Source of the DNA: Prostheceraeus crozeri
Taxonomy: Eukaryota > Platyhelminthes > Polycladida > Euryleptidae
NCBI GenBank assembly: GCA_907163375.1
Contig: CAJQUW010008624.1
Coordinates: 1 to 64,000, forward strand
Direction of reading: 5' to 3'
Length of the DNA: 64,000 nt
Shown one piece after another: positions 12,400 to 23,654 of the stretch (its first letter is position 1; the number at the start of each line of letters is the position of its first letter). A program made the position numbers and the translations under genes. Below the pieces are notes generated by a model. That model did not search any database. It worked only from the letters and a program-made list of their open reading frames with translations, and was not told the DNA's origin.

Positions 12400-13290
12400 C
12401 TGCTTCTCTTTACCGACATGCCTCCATCTCCATCTCTTCTACCTTTCTTTTTTTCTGATTCTTGTTATTTAACCGCTCCTTCACCAGCTCCTCTTCAATT
12501 CGCTTCGCAGCTTTTTCATATTCCTTCTCGTCAATTCTCTTCTTCTCCTCGATCTTCCGTTCTTCGCAAGCTCTTCTGTCGCTTTGTGCCATTTCACGCA
12601 GCTCATCCGTGATAGACACTTTATGGCACAACATCTTGATCGAATTCAGGTGCGATTTCGGGAAGGTAAGCGTTCGGATACTTTTTTGGTCAAGGCTTGG
12701 GCGTTTTTTGTAATAATATCTGACAGCAAACTGAAGAGTCTCTCCACATTAGCATTTCCGTGTGGCATGATCAGACAGTAGGACGAGTATCACTAGAATC
12801 GGAATGCTTATTTGTGACGCAATCCTCATCCAAAATTCCTGTACATTCTCGTTTGTTGAGGACTATACCTGAAGTCTGACACTTTGCAATTCGTACCTCA
12901 GTTCAGCCAACTCGTATTCCTGTACGACATTCCTCAGCTTCTTAGCAACATTGACCGCCCATGTTTCTAGATTGACGGAAATAATGTTCTTCGGATCAAG
13001 AAATCGCAAATTCCGTAACAATTTGTTCTCGAAAAGAAAGTGCACAAGTTGTTCAGTACAGCAAACATAGAAGATAGCAAATACAGAAAGCATACAGATC
13101 GATTTTCAAAGGAATCGATATGAAATTACTCAAAATATCCTCAAACAGTACTTTCAGCATGAGAATTTCGTACAGTAGTAATATGATTTTATCCAATAAA
13201 AATAATTTCGAAGGGAAGGTATTTTTCGCCACATTTACGCAGCAGGTCCGACCGCTGAACAGCATACAGAGCATGTGTGTCAACATGAAA
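12400..13290 (-). pseudogene. hAT transposase C-terminal remnant
   Basis: Minus-strand blocks read N to C: 13286-13053 (LLDKIILLLYEILMLK), 13093-12863 (ENKLLRNLRFLDPKNI, then LETWAVNVAKKLRNVV, then ELAELRYELQSVRL), a short frame with a KKRPSLDQ block that precedes IRTLTF, and 12634-12410 (MLCHKVSITDELREMA followed by a highly charged coiled coil). The order of a dimerisation-type block, a KKRPSLDQ-like segment and a charged tail is typical of hAT transposase C-termini, where the usual N-A-D-V-E-R segment should precede KKR. Here that segment is degraded. Frame changes and stops break the reading. No paired TIRs were found. Confidence 0.55.
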
Positions 13291-13704
13291 CATGTATTCA
13301 GCAGCCTTTTTGAAATAATGTATATGTGTTGTCTAAGCTAGAAATGAACGGAAATAATAACTTATAAACGTCTGCCTGTTCCCTGAATACTAAATAGGTT
13401 GACCGGTTGCCATATACCACTTACTTTCTACCCGTGTCACGTGAACTGTAAGGTGAAATATTAATGAATGATTGTAACTTGTATGTATCAAGCAATATTT
13501 CAGTGATAGCTAACAAAACTTTGGAGCCATTGACAGCATTTCAGATAAAGACACGTCATAAAGCTGTTCTCAGAATCAGAAAACTAAAAAGGCTCATTTC
13601 CGTCAGAATTAGAAAATTGATCTTTCGATGTTTCAATATTAATCAATAATATATTCGAATTAATAAGTCAAAATAAAAAAAATATTCATTCAAATTGCTA
13701 TTGG

Positions 13705-14443
13705 AGGACTGAGAGCCCTTTGGGGAAAGACATTGTGACACCGGAGATGAGGCACTATGGGGCACTGAAAAATCCGCGGCAAAAATCGGGACGATATTTG
13801 ACTTCAAACCTTAACGTTTCCTCACGTTTCTCATTGATCTTAAATTTGAAGTAGGATTGGCTTGTAGCTTAACCAACGTGAGAGACAAACCATGCGGTCA
13901 CATCCATTGCTACTTCATCGAAAGAATCGAAACCTACACGGTGTGCACTGGAGAATTTTAAAGAGGAGTGTACATGCACGATAGACCTGCTACAAATTGC
14001 TCGACGTCTAACTCCTCAGGTAGGTGGTTCCAAACTTAGATTTTACCCGCTTCAACAGTTGTGATTCAAAGGACGTGTTAACGGCCATCCGTGATTCACC
14101 TGATCCTGATCACAAATCCATCGACGATTTTCGTGTAATCTGGCCATATTCTATGATTTTGTGACGTCATGGTCTTCCAAAAAAGTTCACTAACTTTTCT
14201 GAAGAATCATAAAATTCACAAAATTCCGACGGCTTTGAATTTTTTTCAAAATCCACAAGGTTCACAAACCGTGCGAATGCTTAATTGGAAGTTTGATCCT
14301 GAAAGTCAATAATCAGAATTTATAGAGCAGGAAATCCGGGACATCCGATCCTCACAGGCAAAAATCTGGACGTCCCGGAGAAAAACGATACAAGATCGAG
14401 TATCTCATTTTGAGGGCAAAAAATCGGGACACTTGGCAGTCCT
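13705..14443. mobile_element. Non-autonomous hAT-type element, 739 bp
   Basis: The right end, reverse complemented, begins AGGACTGCCAAGTG and the left end begins AGGACTGAGAGCC. The flanks GCTATTGG (13697-13704) and GCTACTGA (14444-14451) agree at six of eight positions, as an aged 8-bp hAT duplication would. There is no coding content. Inner sequence (for example the AATTGCTCGACGTC word near 13995) recurs around 52450, so it belongs to a repeated family. Confidence 0.5.
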
Positions 14444-14451
14444 GCTACTGA

Positions 14452-15109
14452 TTATCTGAGTTTGAAGGTACAATGCTGCATCATTCCTTTAAGTCGAAAT
14501 CCTAATACGTGCATAATAATAGCTAGACATGATAATAGGTAGACAGACTTTGGTGCCCTGTAACTTCTTCGCACAAACGCCATGCGGATTTTTTGGCTTC
14601 ATTATACGATCATGTAAGGCATTTGAAGCATGGAGCACGAAATGATGGATGAGGGATGAAATGTATACAGGAAATTGTCAAAATTGGGAAATGCATATAA
14701 TGACATTAACAGTGGAAAACTGAAACACAAAATCATTAAAAGGTGAAATCAAAGAAAGAGACTAGAGAGAGGGAATTACTAAATGGATTTATTTTTCTCC
14801 AATTCATCAAGCAAATGCATTGACTGACATATTTTCGCATGGAAAGTTGAAACTAAAATTGAATCCCTCCAAGCCAAATTCGTACTTCATAGCTAATTGC
14901 CATTTTCGAATAGCTTTTCATTCTAGTTGCAAGACAAACTGAAGCTTGATTGATGCTAAATCCATTTTACTTGTTGCTACGCGGCAGAGTGCATGAGAAA
15001 TTATAACAAGGCTTTGTGTCCGATGCACGAGGCGTTTTGAGGTTATCACATTGGAGCAAAGATTTAACACTGACGGTTCAGCATCAGTCTCCGGCTGTAG
15101 CAATTGAAA
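14452..15109. other. Spacer; possible 3' untranslated region on the minus strand
   Basis: No family motif was seen. If the minus-strand gene candidate ending at 15110 is real, the AATAAA at 14788-14793 (minus strand) would be a suitable poly(A) signal about 320 bp downstream. Confidence 0.3.
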
Positions 15110-15254
15110 CTATTCTTGATTTTCTGAATTTTCACTCTTTTCATGAAAGACCTCTGCCGTCCTCATGGGTATGGTGGGTTTCTTCAAATTTTGTTGAATT
15201 ATGAGGTTCATGAATTCAACCATGGGTAGGTGAGATAGTTTTTCACGAAATAAA
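15110..15254 (-). CDS. Candidate terminal exon of an unrecognised host gene
   Basis: On the minus strand a pyrimidine-rich tract ending TATATAG is followed by an open frame of 47 codons. It reads LFREKLSHLPMVEF early and ends in a Glu/Asn/Ser-rich tail before a stop at 15110. The first base completes a codon, so the exon accepts two leftover bases. That is exactly what the next upstream candidate (15777-15908) leaves. I do not recognise the protein. Phase agreement over three segments raises support above a chance frame. Confidence 0.38.
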
Positions 15255-15776
15255 CTATATAAGTGTTGATAAATTGTGAAATTATGTGCTTTTGATATTC
15301 GATAAGCCAATGAATTTACACGGAAATCAGCCTACCACTATTGTTGATCTGATAGCAATCATATGAGCGCACATCTTTATAGTCAGCTTTTACAATTATA
15401 CATTTCGAAACTAAGTCATTTAGGTAGTACTTTCCAGACATCATTGTCTCTCGTATTTACACTGGCAATGTAACAAGTTATCCCTCTAAGTTTCTATTTC
15501 GTCGTACAACGTTTTCGCAATTACTGTAATTTCTCGAATATATTCCGTGGGTTACATGATTTCTTTGAAGTTTAAGTGCGACATACATGAATGGGTTTTC
15601 GAGTTTGTAATTCAAATGTCTCGATTCTTTTCCTGATCAAATACAGACAAGGTTATACTTGGAAATTAAGCTTCTCTCATTATGATATTGTACGATAGAT
15701 GAACACTCTTTCACAAGTCAGCAGACTTCTTCAATACAGCAAGAAGGTTTCATGCACTACATGTAGGCCTACTCAC

Positions 15777-15908
15777 CATTTCAGTGCCAATTCTGTTGCG
15801 TTGACTCTAACACCAGCATGTCGTTCCAGAATTGCCTCTGATGAAGTAACATTATAATACTCGTGATACACTCGACGATGCATAGAGATAACCGTTAAAA
15901 CAAATAGA
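15777..15908 (-). CDS. Candidate internal exon of an unrecognised host gene
   Basis: This 132-base minus-strand segment is bounded by an acceptor (…CGATAG) and a GTGAGT donor (15771-15776). One frame is open throughout, giving 43 residues that start with a hydrophobic LFVLTVIS, then HRRVYHEYYNVTSSEAI and ERHAGVRVNATELALK. The leading base plus 43 codons plus two bases gives the same phase on both sides. The sequence looks like real protein and may include the edge of a membrane segment, but no family comes to mind. Confidence 0.4.
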
Positions 15909-16146
15909 CTATCGAGTATAATAATCAAGATTTGTGCAGTGTTAATTTGTCAAGTCGGAGAATGTTCAGGGATAATATGCGGATAATGTCCAAGGATATA
16001 ATAAAATGACACACTGTTCACTAAATTACCAAACCAGGTAGCAGATGGAACGTTGAGTTAGGTGTGAGGGACTCGACAGAATGAGTTTAATAAACGAAGA
16101 CATAAAGCAATCACACATGCCCACAAGCACAATCAAATTAACTTAC

Positions 16147-16237
16147 CATATCTGTTCTTTTAACTTCGACATGGAGCAGGGGGATTTGGATGCACGAGAG
16201 TATTCAGTAGGTTCGGTGTCAGATGCTGGAACGACTA
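16147..16237 (-). CDS. Candidate internal exon of an unrecognised host gene
   Basis: The acceptor is strong (TTTTCTCGTTTCAG) and the donor is the consensus GTAAGT (16141-16146). One frame is open for 29 codons, reading VVPASDTEPTEYSRAS and then KSPCSMSKLKEQI, with two bases left over. That phase fits the exon candidate at 15777-15908. The plus strand also has an open frame here (16081-16299), so a chance frame cannot be excluded. Confidence 0.38.
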
Positions 16238-16446
16238 CTGAAACGAGAAAACAGTCTATTGGCCAGAATCCTATGACCGCGAGTGAGCAGCAGATTTAAA
16301 TCGATGAATTCTAAAACATGAGGTTCCCTGTCATCTTCATAAAGGAGAAATAATCTCACTGACGGGACTTGTAAAATGAAATCTCATTTTACATTCTTCT
16401 CATACTACTGCTACATGGCCGTAAGTGAGTGCATATGCATTACCTT

Positions 16447-16521
16447 TTTTGTAAAGCAAACAAAGGAAGTAAGACCCATAAGTAGGATGAAGTCATTCAA
16501 ATAACGGGGTTCTTCTGTCTA
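16447..16521 (-). CDS. Weak candidate exon
   Basis: A minus-strand open segment of 25 codons reads EEPRYLNDFILLMGL, then TSFVCFTKK, and ends at an AAG/GTAATG donor. Its left edge falls on the target duplication of the 74-bp element at 16528. Its phase does not fit the next downstream candidate directly, so another exon or a chance frame must be assumed. Confidence 0.18.
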
Positions 16522-16527
16522 CACAGG

Positions 16528-16601
16528 CAGGGATTGCAAATAACCGGGGTTTTGCAACCACCCGGATCCCGGTTCCGGATCTTGATCCGGTGCAATCCCT
16601 G
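16528..16601. mobile_element. 74-bp hAT-type micro-element
   Basis: The ends CAGGGATTGCA and TGCAATCCCTG are perfect 11-bp inverted repeats of hAT style. TACACAGG (16520-16527) and TATACAGG (16602-16609) flank it, an 8-bp duplication with one change. The interior is a CCGG-rich palindromic core. It is far shorter than usual and must depend on a transposase encoded elsewhere. Confidence 0.75.
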
Positions 16602-16609
16602 TATACAGG

Positions 16610-17217
16610 CTGAGGAGAATTCAGATATCATTCCGGTTTATTAACACCTATTTCATTTCTAGAGTCATCAATTTCCAAGTGCACATCGGAGCCAAACCAT
16701 ACCATGATTCCCATCGTAAGTTATCGCGCGTAGAATAATATCGTCGAAAAATCGTTGCATTATTCCGGATGTTCCAACATTTCACTTATTGATTCTTTGT
16801 GTATCTCTAATGATACCTCAGAATAATGCTAACTTACTGTATCCTTTGTTGCGATGTTACAGAACATATACTTTTGTTGGACTTTTCTGCAGCTGTAAAA
16901 AATTGAAATTCCTCAACCACACGCTTCAATAAAATGACATTAAGTACAAAGTCACATTTAGTTGTGGGGTTATGAAATCCAGAGATAACATTCTTAAAAA
17001 TGCTTAATTTTTTTAATTCTTAAAAAATAAATGAAAATTTAGGCAAAACTTTGCTACTACTTAAACAGGGTCTACAGTGAAGATTCTATTACAGTATGTA
17101 CCGACGCACGAATTGAGAATAAGGGATGAAATTTATTGAAACAAAAAATGAAAGAAAAGATGCAGTGAAAAATGAATGAAAAAAAGCATTCTTGTATGAA
17201 ATAAAACTATTATTCCA
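16610..17217. other. Stretch with possible splice-bounded segments only
   Basis: On the plus strand 16663-16715 lies between a very good acceptor (TTTCATTTCTAG) and a GTAAGT donor, with two open frames. On the minus strand 16845-16899 lies between TTTTTTACAG and GTAAGT, also open. The two cannot both belong to one transcript, and neither gives a recognisable peptide. Confidence 0.25.
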
Positions 17218-17945
17218 GCAGGCAGAACGAGTTTCTGCAGGGAATGAGGCCGAAAATGAGACTTTCACAGAATCAATTCAATCTCCGCGTCTGCCGAGTT
17301 CTAGTTAGTTCCTATTCTTGTCAGACAGGATCAAAGAAAGACACATGTTAATCCAATGAGACGCAGATTGAAGTTTTTGACTGAAATGAAATGCTCCATG
17401 TTTTCTCTGATTAAGTGAAAAGTACCAAGCCCAGAGGCATAATTTTTGGCATGGAATGTCTTCAGGGCATTTCCTATCATGTTCACGTACCCCTGTCTAT
17501 GAAGCCAAACACATTCACATTTTGACAAACCGTGTTATGTCGGCAAGCACAAGCATTTTGAGCAATTTAATCAACATTTACCACTTTTTCGCATACATTA
17601 CCAATCAGAAACATATAAATGGATATAACATATAAATTATATCTTATATACATTACCATAACATATAATAGGAAATGACCATACGACATTCCTTGTCAAA
17701 AATTATGAATCAATATTCAGTGTGTTTTAGTTAACGGAAGAAAATATAAGTAATTTCATTTTAACCAATAACTTCAATATGTGTCACATTGGATTAAATG
17801 CGTTTTTCTTCGATGCTGTCTGACAAGAAGAGGGACCGGTTAGAACTCGGCAGACGCGTAGATTTGTGGAAGGGAACTGGTGTACTTCATTCTGTGAAAG
17901 TCCCATTTTCGGTCTCGTTCCCTGCAGAAACTACTACTGGCTGCG
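17218..17945. repeat. Inverted duplication, arms of about 150-200 bp
   Basis: Sequence from 17218 to about 17400 recurs in reverse complement at about 17745-17945, sharing words such as TTTCTGCAGGGAA, GACTTTCACAGAAT and CTGCCGAGTTCTA in order. The spacer is about 350-450 bp. The arms carry weakly protein-like frames (LSDKKRDRLELGRR against a similar reading in the other arm), so it could be a duplicated piece of a coding element. Confidence 0.65.
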
Positions 17946-18059
17946 GGACTATATCTGCTGATGATAGTTGTCAAAATCTCATAGAACAAATAGGAGAAAT
18001 TCATAAAAAATAGGAGCGAGGAGCAATTAAATAGGTCGACCATTTCAAAAATGGAAGCG

Positions 18060-19906
18060 CAGGCCTGTGATTAGCCGATGAGAAAAATTGAGGATTTTCC
18101 TTGAAAAATTTGAGGAATGCAAACGGAGCGTAATATGATAGTTGCAAAAAACTCAATTTTAGCATGAATTTTGCAACAGACTTCAAGTCATGAAAGTCAC
18201 AACGATGAAGGCAACCCCAGGGTTGACCACACCACAGTTTTTGAAGTTGTGTATATTACAAGGCGATATTAGCTTTGTCATAATCACTTCCCGTATTGTT
18301 GTGAATTTAATTTGTTGACCTCAAGTACTATCTGCTTAGAATATGTCGAACAGAGGATGTCAGATCAAGCTGCTGATATCGCTGTGCTTCACGCTATCGT
18401 CTCCAATTCAATGCTTGTCAGATTTGAATACTGTAATTTTTTGAATGTAGGAAATATCCTCAAATGAATGCATCTGGGGCTTTGTGACGATTAATTTTCA
18501 CGGACTTTAGACAAACTTTAGAGCAAACCACAAGCAGAGGGCCTAAAATCGTTGACGGAATGCTTGTGGCTCAAAAATGTCAGCAATTTATTATGAAGGA
18601 TACGCCACATTACACATTAATTTATTAATATTACTTTATGCCGCCTAAGTTTTGTTGGCTCTTGTTTGCCTGTCAGCACTTTGATTATCTAGATAGGAGC
18701 TTTGATCGCTCCTATCTACATTTAAATGAACATGAGGTATCTCATACGACACAAAACAACTGTCAGGAACACTTGCCAGTTAAGTTGTTGGTCGCATCTT
18801 GGCAAAGAGTGAAAGATTATCACCTCTATTCCAATGAAGTTCCGCAGTGACATTGACATCCACATCTTGCAGTAGACCCAGGTTGAAAATCCACCAAACC
18901 AGTAATAGGCCCTATGTGGTTTGAATGTCTTAATTAATGTAAGTTTGCATACTGCGATAAACTATGTGTGCATTACTTTCACACCAAGCTGTTTTCAGCA
19001 AATTATGAAAACGATCTATAAGTGAATAATTAATCCAGGATAAATGTCGGCCGGCAGACCTGGGAAAACGTAGCTGCAAACAGACTCATGGGATAGCAGA
19101 GTCTCATAGGCTTCCAATCCTCGCACGCTAGTGACCAAAAGGCAGATAGATGCTGAATTTAGAGGCCATCCACTTTACCCCGTCGGATGTGTTCATGTTC
19201 AGCGGAAATAAAATGAACGAGAATGAGTGAAACAAAATTTTCAGTTGATAATAGCACTGAAATCCAAATGGGATGGGATACCTATACGTTATCATATAAT
19301 GGATATAAAAGATCGATATTCTAAAGTTCTTTAGGAAGTACAGGCATGCATTTAGCAACCCTATAGTCGCAGAAACATATAAAGAAGGTTGTGACAAAGG
19401 TCAAGATAATTAATGAAAATAATTGAATAAGAATTTTATTGTTGGAATTCTACACAACATTATGAGGTTTGAAGAAAAAAAATTGCTTGTAGTGGTCAAT
19501 ATACAATTTCGGTATGTTGATCGCAGTGCTTCACTCATTGAATAAGTGAAAGTGTTGTAAAAAAGGAGTTCGGCAGACAATAACTTCAGACAACTTCTCT
19601 GATTAGCAAAATAAGTCCGGACGAACACGAACATCTGCAGCCCTGTAGCCTCCAGAAATGAAAACGACGTGAAACAAGAGCAAGATATAAATCATGATTG
19701 ATTGATGTTTAGCAGTCAGGATGTAGGATACATGTTATAGGATTCTATCTTAGCTTTTTGATTAGAAGTTTACATATCATCGCCATTCGTCAAAAAACAT
19801 TACATTATCCTACATTTAATCTGAAATTTCTCACATTTGAGGAATTTCGGAGGATTTGAGGAGTGAAAAAAATATTTGAGGAATCTGAGGAGTAATCACA
19901 GGCATG
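18060..19906. mobile_element. Non-autonomous 1.85-kb element, copy 1
   Basis: The ends are CAGGCCTGTGATTA and its near-complement TAATCACAGGCATG. GAAGCG (18054-18059) and GAGGCG (19907-19912) flank it, a 6-bp duplication with one change. Both subterminal regions carry repeated GAGGAATTTGAGGA-type words. No transposase-like frame is present. The whole length aligns in the same order with 36163-38025. The CAGG start suggests a hAT-type element with 6-bp duplications, which is an inference. Confidence 0.78.
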
Positions 19907-19912
19907 GAGGCG

Positions 19913-20540
19913 AGACATTGTCAAATACGTCGACTATGTATTGATCGAGGAAAATCTCACAACTTTTGCCCAGATAGAATGTAAGAAATTCATTCACGGC
20001 CCGTGAATGATTTTACTGTGGTCCGCGAGAGTAATAAGGTAATGAATCTAAATTATTTCCAGATAAAGTAATTGAGTACATATAGTTCTGGAAATATAAA
20101 ATCGCCGTTTCCGAGTTCTCAAGTTTTGTTACATATCCGTAACCATGGCTGTTGAAGTCTTAAACAACGACTCTATTTAGTCATGATCGCCTACATCCAT
20201 GTATTTGTGTAAATTAATTCTTATTTGTCGCAGCTGCACCGATAATTCGTGGACGAAAGCGGATTAACTTCCCATGACGTTTTTGTTCTTTTTCTGCTGG
20301 TATACATACAAAAAGCCTATTCATGCAATGTAGTATTTCATCAGCCGGTTATGTGTTTTTCATGGAATATATATGTACAACAGAAGTTCGTGTTGCCTGC
20401 GAAATGTGAAAGCTTTCATAGTACAGAAAATTATTTTTAACCAAAAATAGTTTTTTTTCATTTCGAGGTCTCGGCATTGCGGTGATCCATAGAAAAATAG
20501 TTTGGAAAACATTTCGACCAAATGTCATTATTTATTGAAA
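19913..20540. other. No recognised element
   Basis: No motif was identified. The plus frame 20249-20440 is cysteine- and valine-rich without a recognisable fold. Confidence 0.35.
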
Positions 20541-20596
20541 GTTGGAACGAGACGATTCTATTAGGTGTTATACCGGTATATATTTTTTTGAGCAGC

Positions 20597-20965
20597 CATA
20601 TGTTTCAGCTACCATCAGTAGCCATCGTCAGGCTCGGAAGGAAATTAAAATATTTTTCTACATCAATACAAAAAATTCAAAATTTTCCCGCAGTCAGAGA
20701 TTGATGGAGTCTTTGTCATTTAAAGAATGCTCATTAAAATTGTTGAGTTTATACATATTCGTAGATATTTGTATACTGATGAAGTCCTGTTTGTTACATG
20801 TTCACGGCAGTGTATTTGAAGTTTTCTGAGTGTACTTCTAATATAAAAACTGCTACATTTATTGCATAAAATTTGATAAAATGCATTTTGACGTTGACAG
20901 ATACTTTTGTTCATGATTGCACAGTTGATTGTAGTTTTGTTGTTGCGAAAGTTGTTTAACAGCAT
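20597..20965 (-). mobile_element. Penelope-like element 3' fragment with GIY-YIG nuclease remnant
   Basis: The minus strand reads FYQILCNKCSSFYIRSTLRK, then CREHVTNRTSSVYKYLRIC. This matches the GIY-YIG nuclease pattern of Penelope-like elements (Y-x-I-x-C-x-x-C, then YIG-x-T-x-R, EH, SSV-x-x-HL-x-x-C). Downstream on the same strand at 20601-20632 is a CTGACGA … GAAAC arrangement resembling a hammerhead ribozyme core. It is an old, broken 3' end with no RT seen. Confidence 0.6.
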
Positions 20966-20969
20966 TTCT

Positions 20970-21230
20970 TAATGTTCATAAATATACAAAACATTTTAAT
21001 AAATAGTATGGGAAATGAGTATGCATAATTATAAAATGATTGACAACTGATAATAATGTATATTGTAGAATGTAGAATGTCCTCCACTGGTCACTATGTT
21101 GTCCTATACTTCATCACTTGCAAGCCACTTTGACAGAAATTGAAGTTAAGATGTACGACTATTGCATTGAGAAGTAAAAATACTATCTGAAAATTGCATA
21201 AATCTACAGTAAAAATAAAAGTGGCCCACC
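20970..21230. other. No recognised element
   Basis: AT-rich, no motif found. Just right of it, 21240-21288 ends, on the minus strand, with a hAT-like CAGTGGTGCGCAAC, but I could not find a partner end. Confidence 0.3.
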
Positions 21231-21450
21231 AACATTTTACACAAAAAAATTGTCCCCTAGGGTAAACAAGTTGCGCACCACTGTCTTAGAGGAATCCCTA
21301 TACAAAGAAAAATAGGAAGCGTGAAGACTTTGACAAATACTAAATACAACTTTTGTCTATCAAAATCTGTGATCAAAAAACACGAAAGGGTGTGCTCGTT
21401 TACTCATCACCAATCTAATCTCTCTATCAGTCTTAAGTAGTTGGAGACTA

Positions 21451-21632
21451 TGAATGAATGAACCTTGTTTATACTCGGAAGCACATTATGCAAGGAGCCT
21501 TTCTTCCATGTGGCCGAGTTGTCATATAGCAGAGTGTACCTATTTTAACAGTCTTAGGTTTGACCCGACCAAGATTTGAACCAAGGTCTCCCGGACGCAG
21601 AGAGAACACTCTACCACAAGGCCAGAGCGTCT
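21451..21632 (-). mobile_element. tRNA-headed SINE
   Basis: On the minus strand the head carries an A box (TGGCCTTGTGGTAGAGTG, 21607-21624) and a B box (GGTTCAAATCT, 21572-21582), spaced as in a tRNA gene. A unique body follows, and the 3' end is AAGGTTCATTCATTCAT, a short tandem tail. The long body and tail mark a SINE, not a tRNA gene. Confidence 0.75.
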
Positions 21633-21724
21633 GTAACTATGACACCGATACAGTGGCTACTTTATCTAAGTAATCAACCGACAAGCTCTAACGACAACAG
21701 CTTCGACGTGTCAGTGTCCACACT

Positions 21725-21830
21725 CACCTGACTGAACTAGATGCCTGAGTGTTTTCCATGTCTCCAAATGAACTAATTAAAAGACCATCTCCGCAGAAGG
21801 TAGGGTCAAACAATGCAGACACTAAGTTTG
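21725..21830 (-). CDS. Weak candidate host exon
   Basis: The minus-strand frame ending ISSFGDMENTQASSSV runs into CAG/GTGAGT, a consensus donor at 21722-21728. The acceptor is uncertain (possibly GCAAACTTAG). The peptide is unrecognised. Confidence 0.2.
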
Positions 21831-21834
21831 CAGT

Positions 21835-22640
21835 TGCAATCATGAAGACGAAAGTATAGTAGAAGTTAGTAATTGCACTTACAAGTCTTGAATGCAGCGG
21901 TAAACAAGAGAGCACTGACTTCATCTGTGACCATTTTATTGCAGCCGCGAAAAATTGAATACAGAACAATTGCAAAACACGAAACAATTGTGTTGGTCAC
22001 ATGAACAGATTTCTTATCCTCATGAAAAGGCTGTCCTTTAAGTCGACGTGAATCAATCATCTTAGAAAATACACACAGGCCTCATAGCAAGTAGGTTACA
22101 CTTAATAGCATTTGGCTGCTTTTTTGAAGTTTCATAGTTCGAGAAAATGGAATCAAAATCATAGTAAAGCTTCACTTTTTGTGACGGCATTGCCATGAGT
22201 TTCTTTAAGATTTCCGCGACCCGATTAATCCGACAAATTTAAATATCATAGACTCCAACTGATAACATTTCGCCATAAATCACACTGAATTATCTTGTTT
22301 CTGAAGTATTTATCAGCTGAAGAGCATTCAAATTTAATCAGTTTTAATCACGCCAAATTGATTTCTTGAGGCATCTATTTCCAATTCCATTTTGCAGTCA
22401 GAGTGTACAAAACACATTTCACAAGCGACCTAAAAGAAACAATCTTCATAAAATCCATGTAACTGAGAAATCGGTGAATAATTATTAAGTCACGTGTTAA
22501 ATAATGCCATCGCAGCAGCGTCTAACCCTGGTGGAATCGAGAGGAAGCGACGAAAAATGAAAAAGCAAAGTTAAGTAAGTTAAATAAGCAATTTTCTCAA
22601 AGAACTATTTGGAAATCACATAATCAAATCGAAATTACTA
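21835..22640. other. No recognised element
   Basis: AT-rich sequence without family motifs, RNA genes or paired ends. Confidence 0.35.
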
Positions 22641-22642
22641 TA

Positions 22643-22902
22643 TTAATTCTAAAGAACAATGCGAAGAAAAATAATCAAAAGTTATTTGAACAGAATAATT
22701 ATTTCGCCGGTCTGGCCGCTTCAGCTGCATCATTTACATTACTAAGATAAATTCAAAGTTGTGATAATACTCGTACTATCAAAGTCAAGTCGTATTTCAT
22801 AGTCAAAGACCGATCGGCGAAATAATTATTTTGTTCTTTTGAACTTTTGATAATTTTTCTTATTCCGTTGTATCCGCGCGTCGACTTGTTCTTTAGAATT
22901 AG
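22643..22902. repeat. Foldback element, 260 bp
   Basis: The ends TAATTCTAAAGAACAA and TTGTTCTTTAGAATTA are inverted. Inside, AATAATTATTTCGCCG-type sequence recurs in opposite orientation (about 22690-22715 and 22822-22845). It is a non-coding foldback with arms of about 70-90 bp, and probably a MITE. Confidence 0.6.
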
Positions 22903-23654
22903 GGATCGTGCACATTAGGGATCACGTGATATGCTATACGCTTATACTGTTCTTTCAAATAAAATGCATTACCAATTAGAAGTTGTTATTTTATGAAAAT
23001 AGATGTTACTGATACCTTCTATCAGAAACACAAGCGGATTGAATGTAAAATAACGTCACATGCCTAACTGAGTGACGTCATATTCAAGAATCAAACGTTT
23101 TCTCTTATTGAAACGATGGGGTTGCATGGCCTTCTGTTGATTAGCCAGACTTTAGTGGAATGTCCTTCTCCCTTCCTCCATTTCTACTTCTTTATTCACA
23201 TGTAGCCTAAAAGTTGTTCTATCTTCAAACGATCTCTAGCTGTACAGGGTGGGCCATTTAAAACCGCCGATTATAATTCATTGCAACTTCTTTTTGATAT
23301 TCAATCAATTTCAATAAAATTTTCACACAAGTTACGTACAAACATGCAATTATGTCCATTATGTTTATTTAAACTCTAACACCCGTATGCACCAACGTAG
23401 AATAAAAGTTATGCTGCGAATAAATCGCGTACTAACTCATTCGCGTTGCACCAACGCCGAATTAACGTAAACTGAGAATAAAGCTATTCGAGAGCTAACT
23501 TTATTCCGCCCTTTAGTCGCGCGCAATGCACCAACAGCGAATATCGACTTTAGGTGGAATAACTGTCTCATTTATTCGCGGAAACTTAGTCCTGCTACAG
23601 AGCAGGTTTAAAAGGTAGAATAGTGATATTCTGGTTCATTCTGGTGAGTGAGCC

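Noticed and set aside
12418-12781. Overlapping serine/phenylalanine-rich plus-strand ORFs
   Set aside because: They are complements of the charged coiled-coil tail of the hAT remnant. The composition follows from the GAA/AAG-rich minus strand.
21240-21288. hAT element end (CAGTGGTGCGCAAC on the minus strand)
   Set aside because: No partner end or target duplication was found within several kb.
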